A DNA stretch of 64,000 nt from Chionoecetes opilio (taxonomy: Eukaryota; Arthropoda; Malacostraca; Decapoda; Majidae): NCBI GenBank assembly GCA_016584305.1, contig JACEEZ010022505.1:54807-118806 (forward strand), written 5' to 3'. Shown piece by piece: positions 52,501 to 62,140 of this stretch (position 1 is its first letter; the number at the start of each line of letters is the position of its first letter). A program made the position numbers and the translations under genes. Under the pieces are notes generated by a model. The model saw only the letters and a program-made list of their open reading frames with translations, was not told the DNA's origin and searched no databases.

Positions 52501-55500
52501 AGTGGTTTTTCAATGATATTAGCTATTTATCGGTGATATATAGCAGTTTGCCTACAATTGCAGTATAAAATCCTCTTTTTAGAATAATTTGACCTAAAAA
52601 AAAAATAAGTAGCTTACATTTACATTAAGTAATAACAAGAAGAGTAATAGGTTTATTTATTGTGATATAACGGATATTGCAAGCGTTTTTTCATAGTTTC
52701 TGTAAACTGTAGCGTTATTGTATATATACAAGTAAGTTTTTCCTTATCATATTGCTATAAACCATAAAATGTAGTGTTTTCAATTATTTAGGCTATTTAA
52801 ATCGGTGATTAATCTGTTTTCCTACGAAATGAAGTATAAAATCTTCTTTTTCACGAAAAAATAAAATTTGCACCTATAAGTAGCTTACATTACATTAAGA
52901 TTTTAAATAGAAGATAATAGGCTATTTTATTGTGATATAAGGTATATTGCAAGCATTTTTCATAGTTTCTTGTAACTGTAGCGTTTAATTGTATATATAC
53001 AAGTAGTTTTACTTATCAATTGCTATAAACCCATAATGTGTTGTTTTCAATGATATTAGCTATTTACGATGATATGCTGTTTTCCTACAAATTGAAGTAT
53101 ACAATCCTTTTTTTGAATATTTGCACCATTAAGTAGCTTACATTTACATTAGCTAATAATAGAAGAGTAGAGGTTAATTTTATTGTGATATAACAGGTAA
53201 TATTGCAAGCGTTTTTCATAGTTTCTTGAACTGTAGCGTTATTGTATATATACAAGTAGTTTTACTTATCATATTGCTATAAACCCATAAAATGTAGTGT
53301 TTCAATGATATTAACTATTTATCGGTGATATATAGCTGTTTTCCTACAAATTGAAGTATAAATCCTCTTTTAAGAATATTTGCACCTATAAGTAGCTTAC
53401 ATTACTTAAGCTATTAAATAAAAGATAAGAGGTTATTTATTGTGATATAAGGTATATTGCAAGCGTTTTTCATAGTTTCTTTCTAAACTATAGCGTTATT
53501 GTATATATACAAGTAAGTTTTACTTATTATATTGCTAAAACCCATAAAATTGTATTGTTTTTCATGATTTTAGTAGTTATCTGTGATATTAGCTGTTTTC
53601 CCCGACAAATTGAAGTATAAAATCCTATTTTTAGAATAATTTGCACTTATAAGTAGCTAACATTACATTCCTATTAAATAGAAGATAAGAGGTTATTTAT
53701 TGTGATATACGGTATATTGCAAGCGTTTTTCCATAGTTTTGTTGTAAACCGTAGCGTTATTGTATATATACAAGTAGTTTTACATATCATATTGCTATAG
53801 AACCATCAGATGTAGTGTTTCAATTTATATTAGCTATTTATCCGGTGATATATAGCTGTTTTCCTACAAATTGAAGTATAAAAATCATCTTTTCGAAAAT
53901 TTTGCACCTATAAGTAGCTTACATTAAATAAGCTATTAAATAGAAGAGGAGAGGTTCTTTATTGTGATTATACGGTATATTGGCCAGCGTTTTTTTCATA
54001 GGTTTTCTTGTAAAACGTCAGCGTTATTGTAATCTACAAGTAGTTTTTTCTTATCATCTTTGCTATAAAACCATAAAAGTAGTGTTTTCATGATATAGCT
54101 TATTTATCGGTGATATATAGCTGTTTTCCTGCAAATTGAAGTATACAATCCTTTTTTTAGAATAATTTGCAAATATAATAGCTTACTTACATTAAGCTAA
54201 TAATAGAAAAGTAAGAGTTATTTATTGTGGTATAACGGTATATTGCAAGCGTTTTTTCATAGTTTTCTGTAAACTGTAAGCGTTATTGTATATATACAAG
54301 GTAGCTTTTACATATCATATTGCTCATACCCATAGAGGTAGGTTTTTCAATGATATTAGCTATTTTCTCGGTGATATATAGCTGTTTTCCTTACAAAGTG
54401 AAGTATAAAAATTCTTTTTTTTAGAATAAATTTGCACCTATAAGTCGCTTACCTTACATTAAGCTATTACATAGAAGAGTAAGAGGTTATTTATTTGTGA
54501 TATAACGGTATATTGCAAGCATGCTCTTTCATAGTTTTCTTGTAACTGTAGCGTTATTGTATATATACAAGTCGCTTTACTTATCATTTGCTATAAACCC
54601 CTAAAATGTAGTGTTGGTCCAAGTGATATTAGCTATTTTATCGGTGTAATATGAGCTGTTTTCCTGCAAATTGAAAGTATACAATCCTTTTTTTTAGAAT
54701 AATTGCCCCTATAAGTAGCTTACATTACATTACGCTATTCAAATAAGAGAGTAGAGGTATTTATTGTGATATAACGGTATATTGCCCAGCGTTTTTCATA
54801 GTTTCTTCTAAACTTTAGCTTTTATTGTATATATACAAGTATTTACTTATTTATTGCTATAATCCATAAACTGTAGTGTTTTTTCAATATTTTAGCTAGT
54901 TATCAGTGATATATAGCTGTTTTCCTACAAATTGAAGTCTAAAAATCCTCTTTTTTAGAATAATTTTCACCTATAAGTACTTACATTACATTAAGCTATT
55001 AAATAGAAGAGTAGGAGGTTATTTAATTGTGATATAACTGTATATTGCAGCGTTTTTCATAGTTTCTTCTAAACGTAAGCGTTTATTGTATATAAACAAG
55101 TAGTTTTTACTTATTATATTGACGATAAAACCCATAAAATGTAGTGTTGTCAATTATTTTAGCTAGTTATCAGTGATATATAGCTGTTTCCTACAATTGC
55201 GTATAACGTCCTCTTTTTTAGAATAATTTTGCACCTATAAGTAGCTTACATTTATTATTAAGCTATTAAATAGAAGAAGTAAGAGGTTAGTTTATTGTAT
55301 ATAAAAAGGTCTATTGCAAGCGTTTTTCATAGTTTTCTTGTAAACTGTAGCGTTATTGTAATATATACACGTAGGTTTACTTATCATATTGCCATAACCC
55401 ATAAAATGTAGTGTTTTTCATGATATTTAGCTTTTATCGGTTGATATATGCTGTTTTTTTCCTACAAATTGAAGTATATCAATCCTTTTATTTCCGAATA

Positions 55501-55922
55501 TTTGCACCTTATAAGTAGCTTACATTACATTAAGCTATTAAATAGAGGAGTAAGAGGTTATTATTATGATATAACGGTATATTGCAAGTTTTTTTCATAG
55601 TTTCTGTAACTGTAGCTTATTGTATATATATACAAGTAGTTTTACTTAACATTATTGCTCTAAACCGCATAAAATGTGTGTTTTCATGAGATTAGCTATT
55701 TATCGGTGATATATAGCTGTTTTCCTACAATTTGAAGTATAAAATGCTCCTTTTCGAATAATTTGCAACCTATAAGTAGCTTCCATTACATTAATCTATT
55801 AAATAGAAGAGTAAGAGGTTATTTATTGTTATATAACGGTTATTGCAAGCGTTTTTCATTAGTTTCTACTAAACTGTAGAGTTTTGTATATATACACGTA
55901 GTTTTACTTATTATATTGCTAT

Positions 55923-55941
55923 AAAAAAAAAAAAAAAAAAA
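55923..55941. repeat. 19-base A run inside a monomer
   Basis: Nineteen A plus acaac replace the cc of ataaaccc at the conserved ctataaacccataaaatg landmark. The monomer is otherwise continuous on both sides, so this is a simple insertion into one copy, most likely a sequencing or consensus artefact. Confidence 0.6.
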
Positions 55942-56493
55942 CAACATAAAATGTAAGTGTTTTCAAATTATTTTAGCTAGTTTCTCAGTGATATAAGCTG
56001 TTTCCCTACAAATTGAAGTATAAATTTCCTCTTTTTAAATAATTTGCACCTATAAGTATCTTACATTATTTAGCTTTAAATAGAAGAGTAAGAGTATTTA
56101 TTGTTATATACCGGTATTTGCAAGCATTTTTCATAGTTTTCTTGTAAACTGTAGCGTTATTGTATATATACAAATAGTTTTTACTTTCATATGGCAGAAC
56201 CCATAAAAATGTATTGTTTTCAATGATTTTAGCTAGTTATCATGATATATAGCTGTTTGTTTTTCTTACAAATGATGTATAACATCCTCTTTTTAGAATA
56301 ATTTGCACCTAAAGTTAGCTTCCTTAACCTTAACCTATTAATAGAAGAGTAGAGGGTTATTTATTGTGATATAACGGTATATTGCAAGCGGGTTTTTCAT
56401 AGTTTCTTCTAAAACTGTAGCGTTATTGTATATACACAAGTAGTTTTACTTATTATATTGCTATAAACCCCATAAAATTTAGTGTTTTCAATT

Positions 56494-56510
56494 AAAAAAA
56501 AAAAAAAAAA
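56494..56510. repeat. 17-base A run inside a monomer
   Basis: Seventeen A sit between ttcaatt and gattttagc, which are adjacent in normal monomers. This is two monomers downstream of the other A run. Unique insertion, probably an artefact. Confidence 0.6.
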
Positions 56511-57626
56511 GATTTTAGCTAGTTATCAGGGATATATAGCTGTTTTCCTAAAAGATTGCAAGTATCAAATCCTCTTTTTAGAATAAATTTGCACCTATAA
56601 GTAGCTTACATTACTTAAGCTATCTAAATAGCAAGAGGTAAGAGGTTATTTATTGTGATATAACGGTATATTGCAGCGTTTTTTCATGTTTCCTTGTAAA
56701 CTGTAGCGTTTTTTATAATACAAGTAGTTTTACTGATCATATTGCCATAAACCCATAAAATGTAGGTTTTCCAATGATATTAGCATTTATCGGTGATATA
56801 TACTGTTTTCCTACAAATGAAGTATACAATCCTTTATTTTTAGAATAATTTGCACCTATACGTAGCTTACATTGGCATTAAGCTATTAAATAGAAGAGTA
56901 AAGAGGTTATTTATTGTGATATAACAGTATTTTGCAAGCGTTTTTCATAGTTTCTTGTAAACTGTAGCGTTTATTGTCTCATACAAATAATTTACTTTAC
57001 ATATTGCTATAAACCCATAAAATCAAGTGTTTTCCAATGATTTCACTAGTTTATCATGAACAAGTTTTTTTTCTTCTACAACTTTGAATTATATTTCTTT
57101 ATATCTGTAGCTAACTATCTTTTTATATTGCTACAACTATAATTTACAAAATTAATGGCTAAAAATATGTATTTTTCATGATTTAGAATCAATTTTTCCA
57201 ATCATAAAAACAATGTGTTTTTACAAGTATTTTAATATATTTTTTGAGGGCTAAAAAAAATTGAAATTTTGACATTCATTCAAGCACTTTTTACACAACT
57301 ATATCTTCCAATGTTATGAGCTAAAAATTGTATTTTTCGTTTCATGAAATTTAGGTATCAATTTTAATCTAAAAACAACGTTTTTTTCCGTGTTTTTTAA
57401 TGTATTTTTGAAAGCCTCAAAATGTACAAATATGATATTATTCAGCACTTTTTCCACAACTATATTTTACTTTATTATGAGCTTAAATATGTATTTTTCA
57501 TGAATTGTATGTATTATTTTATCTTAAAAACAACGTTTTTTCAAGTATTTTAATGTATTTTGTGAAAGCCTAAAAAATGTCGAAATTTTGACATTATTCA
57601 GCACTTATACACAACTTATATTTTAC

Positions 57627-57665
57627 AGATGAAGGTGTAGTGATCTTGACAGAAGGGGGTGGGAT
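57627..57665. other. G-rich non-satellite patch inside spacer 8
   Basis: Where other subrepeats read acaatattatgagcttaaaa, this one reads gatgaaggtgtagtgatctt and continues with about 19 further bases rich in G (agaagggggtggga), then rejoins the subrepeat at tgtattttttaatgaa. It replaces about 20 bp with about 37 bp and has no match elsewhere in the window. It is too short to assign. It may be a locally mis-called read or a small templated insertion. Confidence 0.65.
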
Positions 57666-57744
57666 GTATTTTTTAATGAACCTATGTATCAATTTTAATC
57701 TTGAGAAACACGTTTTGTCCCAAGTGTTTTTAATGTATTTTTTG

Positions 57745-57786
57745 AAGGGATAAAAAAGGGTCGAAAATTTGACATATTCAGCCCTT
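57745..57786. other. Hairpin of spacer 8
   Basis: aagggataaaaaagggtc, loop gaaaattt, gacatattcagccctt. The inner stem carries the t-to-g change (ggtc in place of tgtc) shared with spacers 9 and 10, which breaks one inner pair. Confidence 0.75.
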
Positions 57787-58050
57787 TTTTTGATCATATA
57801 ACTTCAAAATGTGGTATTATAGTTGTTCTCACTACCAAATTGAAATTTCTATTTTAAAAACTACTATTTTGTAGCCTTATTAATAGGATTTTTAGAACTA
57901 TATTTGATGATACAATTTGTAATATTCCACGTGTTTTTAATAGTTTCTTGTTAATTGTAGTGTTATTCCATTAATAGAAGGAATTTCCTTATGATAATGC
58001 TTTATACCCTGAAAATGTGTTCTTTTCAATGAATTTAGCTAGTTATCTCG

Positions 58051-58870
58051 GTGATATATAGCTGTTTTTTTCCTACAAATTGAAGTATACAATCGCTTTT
58101 TTATAGAATAATTTGCCCCTATAAAGTAGCTTAAATTCATTAAGCTTTAAATAGAAGAAGTAAGAGGTTATTTATTGTGCATAACGGTATATTCTAGCGT
58201 TTTTCATAGTTTCTTCCTAAACTGGAGCGTTATTCTATATAGACAAGTAGTTTAACTTATTATATTGCTATAAACCAATAAAATGTAGTGTTTTTCAACA
58301 TGATGTCTGCTAGTTATTCAGTGATATAGCTGTTTTCCTACAAATTGAAGTAGAAAATCCTCTTTTTAAAATAGAATAATTTGCACCTAGTTACGTAGAT
58401 TACCCATTACATTAGCTATTAAATAGAAGAGTAAGAGGTTATTTATTGTGATATACGGTATATTGCAAGCTTTTTTTCATAGTTTCTGTACCTTGTAGCG
58501 TTATTGTATATATACAATATTCTTTACTTATCATATGGCTATGAAAACCCTGAAAATGTAGTGTTTTTACCCAATTATTTTAAGCTAGTTATCAGTGAAA
58601 TATACCTGTTTCCTACAAAATTGAAGTATAAAAATCCTCTTTTGTAGAAGTAATTTGCACCTAAAGTAGCTTCATTACATCTAAGCATTAAATAGAAGAT
58701 TAAAGAGGTTTATTTATTGTTATATAACGGTATATTGCAAGCGTTTTTCATAGAATTTTCCTTGTAAACTGTAGCGTTATTGTATATTAAAATATTTTTA
58801 CACTTATCATATTGCTATAAACTCCATAAAATGGTAGGTTGTTTTTCAATGATTTTAAAGCTAGTTATCA
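58051..58870 (+). repeat. 262-bp satellite array, about 3 monomers
   Basis: 820 bp, 3.1 monomers, between spacers 8 and 9. All landmarks are present with scattered indels. The last monomer ends ttttaaagctagttatcagtg, the class that precedes the other spacers. Confidence 0.92.
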
Positions 58871-59683
58871 GTGAAGAGTGGTTTTTTTCTACAAATTAAA
58901 AGTATTTTCTTTATATCTGTAGCTAAAATAGACTTTTTTATATTTGCTACAACTATATTTTTACAAAATTATAGCTAAAAAAATAGTGTATTTTCTGAAA
59001 TTTGAAGATATCAATTTTAATCTTAAAAACAATGTTTTTTTCAAGTATTTTAATATATTTTTGAAAGGCTAAAAAATTTTGAGATTTGAAACATTATTCA
59101 CCACTTTTACACACGATATATTTACATGTTATGAGCTAAAAAATATGTATTATTTCATGATATTTAGGTATGCATTTTAATCTTAAAACAACAAAGTGTG
59201 GTTCCAAGTATTTTTAATTGTATTTTTGAAAGCCTAAAAAATGTCGAAATTTGACATTAATTCAGCACTTTTACACAATATTATTTTACAATATTATGAG
59301 CTTAAATATGTATTTTTAATGAAAATTATGTATCCATTTTAATCTTAAACCCCACGTTTATTTCAAAGTGTTTTAATGTATTTTTTTGAAGGGCTAAAAA
59401 AGGTCGAAAATTGACATTATTCAGCCCTTTTTTTGATAAGCAAATTCAAAATGTGGTATTTCTAGTTGTTTTCCGTTAGAACTTGCTATTTTAAACTACT
59501 GTACAGCTTATACTAGGAGTTTGGACGCTATATTGTGATACAATTGTATATATAAACGGTTTTTTGAATTGTTTTTGTGTTAATTTTAAGGTGTTTTATA
59601 TACCATTAATGAAGAATTACCTTATGAACTATGCTTTATACCCTCAAAATGTTGTTCTTTTCAATGATTTTAGCTAGTTATCA
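58871..59683 (+). repeat. Composite spacer 9 (three 156-bp subrepeats)
   Basis: Entry at atcagtgaagagtgg plus T run. Subrepeat cores at 58,974, 59,134 and 59,300. Hairpin 59,389-59,429. Tail with aaattcaaaatgtggtat and ttttccgttagaacttgcta. The diverged monomer has gttaattttaaggtg and ccttatgaactatgcttt. Exit at agctagttatcagtgatata. The aaggtcg hairpin centre, aaaatgtgg and ttaattttaag variants are shared with spacer 10. Length is 813 bp. Confidence 0.9.
59389..59429. other. Hairpin of spacer 9
   Basis: aagggctaaaaaaggtc, loop gaaaatt, gacattattcagccctt. Outer seven pairs are perfect, with three mismatches in total; same sequence as spacer 10. Confidence 0.82.
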
Positions 59684-61340
59684 GTGATATATAAAAGCAG
59701 TTTTCCCTACAAATTGGATGGTATACGAGATTGCCTTTTTTTAGATAATTTGCACTCTAAAGTAGGCTTTTCCTCATTACATTAGCTAATAAATAGAAGA
59801 AGTAATAAAATGGTATTTATTGTTATATAACGGTATGTTGCAAAGCGTTGTTCATAGTTTCTTGTAACTGTAGCGTTATTGTGGGAGAAAAATATAACAG
59901 TAGTTTGTTTTACTGTATCCTAATGCTATAAACACATTAAAATGTGTGTTTTCTAATGATATATAGCTATCTATGCGTTCGGTGTAGTATATCTGTTTTC
60001 CCCCCTCATATTTGAAAGTAACATCCTTGGATTTTTTTATATAGAAGGTTAAATTTGCACCTATAAGGTAGCTTACATTACATTTAGCAATAAATAGAAG
60101 AGAGGAGGTTTATTTATTGTGATAAACGGTATGATGTGCAAGCGTGGATTTATTTCTTCACAATAGTTCATTGTAAACTGTAATCGGGGGTTATTGTATA
60201 TATACAAGTAGTTTTTTACTTATCATATTGCCTAAACCCTAAAATGTAGTGTTTTCAATTATATTAGCTTTTATCGGTGATATATATCTGTTTTTTCCTA
60301 CAAATTGACGTATAAAATCCTCTTTTTAAGAATAATTTTGCACCTATAAGTGCTTACATACATTAAGCCTATTAAATAGAAGAGTAAGAGGGTTCTTTAT
60401 TGTGATATAACGGTATTTGGCAAGCGTTTTTTCATAGTTTTCTTGTAACTGTAATCGTTATTGTATATAACAAGTAGTTTTACTTATCATATTGCCCATA
60501 AACGCCATAAAATGTTGTGTTTTCATGATAATTAGCTATTTATCGGTGATATATAGCTGTTTCCTCCCTACAAAATTGAAGTATACAATCCTTTTTTACA
60601 ATAATTTGCACCTATAAGTAGCTTACATTAAATTAAGCAGCTAATAAATAGAAATTAGGAGGTTATTTATTGTGATATAACGGTATATTGCAAGCGTTTT
60701 TCATAGTTTTCTTGTAAACTGTAGCGTTATTGATATACCAAAGTATTTTTACTTATCATATTGCTATAAACCCTTAAAATGTATGTTTTCAATGATTTAG
60801 CTATTATCGGTGATATATGCTGTTTTCCCTACAAATTGAAGTATAAAATGCCTCTTTTTAGATTTTGCACCTGTAAGTAGCTTACATTACATTAAGCTAT
60901 TAAATAGAAGAGTAGGAGGTATTTATTGTGGATAAACGTATATTGCAAGCGATTTTCATAGTTTCTTCTAACACTGTAGCGTTATTGTGATATATAGAAG
61001 TATTTTTACTTGATTATATTGCTATAATCCATAAAATGTAGTGTTTTTCAATGATTTTAGCATTTTCAGTGAAATAGAGCTGTTTTCCTAAAATTGCAGT
61101 ATAAATTCCTCTTTTTTAGAATCATTTGCACCTTAAGTACTTACATTACATTAAGCTATTTAATAGAAGAGTAGAAGGTTATTTATTGTTATATAACGGT
61201 ATGATTTGCCAAGCGTTTTCATAGTTTCTTGAAAACTGTAGCGTTATTGTATATATACAAATAGTTTTACTTATCATATTGCTATAACCCATAAAAATGT
61301 AGTGTTTTCAATGATTTTTTTTTTTTTTAGCTAGTTATCA
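59684..61340 (+). repeat. 262-bp satellite array, about 6 monomers
   Basis: 1,657 bp, 6.3 monomers, between spacers 9 and 10. The region 59,684-60,200 has many small insertions (for example gtgggagaaaaatataac near 59,880). A run of 14 T at 61,315-61,328 expands the normal four T of gattttagc just before spacer 10. No gene is seen. Confidence 0.92.
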
Positions 61341-61854
61341 GTGAGAGTGTTTTTTGTTTTTTCTACATTAAGTATATTTCTTGAATATCTGTATCTAAAT
61401 AGCTTTTTATATTTGCCTAACACCTATATTTTACAAAATTAATAGCTGACAAATATGTATTTTTCATGAATTTTAGAATACAATTTAATCTTAAAAACAA
61501 TGTTTTTTTAACGTATTTTAATATTTATTGAAAGGCTTAAAAAATTGAAATTTGTCCATTATTCACCCCTTTTACCAAAAACAACGATTCATTACAATGT
61601 TATGACTAAAAAATATGTATTTTTCATGATATTAGGTATCTATTTTATCATTAAAACAAACGTTTTTCCAACGTATGTTTAAATGTTTTTTGAAAAGCCT
61701 ACAAATGTCGAAATTTGACATTCTTCAGCACTTTTACACAACTATATTTTAGCAATATTATGAGCTTAAAATAATGTGTTTTTAATGAAAATTATGTATC
61801 CACATTTTAATCTTAGAAAAAAAACGTTTTTTCAAGTGTTTTAATGTATTTTTG

Positions 61855-61895
61855 AAGGGCTAAAAAAGGTCGAAAATTGACATTATTCAGCCCTT
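61855..61895. other. Hairpin of spacer 10
   Basis: aagggctaaaaaaggtc, loop gaaaatt, gacattattcagccctt: 14 of 17 positions pair and T(7) follows. The g in ggtc is a shared derived change of spacers 8-10. Confidence 0.88.
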
Positions 61896-61979
61896 TTTTT
61901 GATAGAGAAATTCAAAATGTGGTATTATAGTTGTTTTCGTTAGAAATTGCTATTTTAAACTACTGTAAGCTTATAATAG

Positions 61980-62140
61980 GAGTTTGAGACTCTATATTGT
62001 GATACAATTGTATATTACACGTGTTTTTGATTGTTTTTTGTTAATTTTAAGTGTTATATCATTAATAGAAGGAATTTACCTTATGATAATGCTTTATACC
62101 CTCAAAATGTGTTCTTTTCAATGATTTTAGCTAGTTATCA
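61980..62140 (+). repeat. Diverged exit monomer of the spacer family (clean example)
   Basis: After the tail, sequence aligns in order to the first 160 bases of the 262-bp monomer: gagactctatattgtgatac with gaggttatttattgtgatat, attaatagaaggaatttacc with the tatatacaagtagttttact region, and accctcaaaatgtgttcttt with acccataaaatgtagtgttt. The match is far weaker than between ordinary monomers, but the phase is preserved, so the spacer's right end is an old satellite monomer. The equivalent segment is seen at 43,980-44,147 and in the other spacers. Confidence 0.85.

Larger units (their letters stand above)
49584..57054 (+). repeat. 262-bp satellite array, about 28 monomers
   Basis: Longest array segment of the right half; 7,471 bp is 28.5 monomers, the excess being explained by many inserted bases. 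49,584-50,400 is smeared and 50,400-57,054 has scattered single-base indels. Recurring linked variants (accgtagcg, cctgcaaattg, gcaaatataa, tgtggtataacgg, gctcatacccatagagg) appear near 50.8-51.1, 52.1-52.5 and 53.7-54.4 kb. Two A runs (55,923-55,941; 56,494-56,510) interrupt otherwise ordinary monomers. A G run near 52,442 looks artefactual. No gene is seen. Confidence 0.93.
57055..58050 (+). repeat. Composite spacer 8 (four 156-bp subrepeats)
   Basis: Longest spacer, 996 bp. Entry reads tttatcatgaacaag plus T run and cttctaca. Subrepeat cores start at 57,158, 57,320, 57,481 and about 57,640, giving four units. The fourth unit's start is replaced by a G-rich patch (57,627-57,665). The hairpin is at 57,745-57,786, of the aaaaaagggtcg class. 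The tail and diverged monomer (ccttatgataatgctttata) return at agttatctcggtgatatata. A 67-codon minus-strand frame over 57,594-57,797 is incidental. Confidence 0.88.
61341..62140 (+). repeat. Composite spacer 10 (three 156-bp subrepeats)
   Basis: Entry at atcagtgagagtg plus T run. Subrepeat cores at 61,445, about 61,604 and 61,764, spacing 159-160 with local errors. From 61,790 onward the sequence is clean: hairpin 61,855-61,895, tail gatagagaaattcaaaatgt to aagcttataataggagtttg (61,967 onward), then a diverged monomer (gtgatacaattgtatattac, ccttatgataatgctttata, caaaatgtgttcttttcaat). Exit at agctagttatcagtgatata (62,141). This copy and spacer 6 together define the family. Confidence 0.93.

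Noticed and set aside
57594..57797. 67-codon minus-strand open frame
   Set aside because: Lies in the 156-bp subrepeats and the G-rich patch of spacer 8; same frame as in spacer 6, with no sign of coding constraint.
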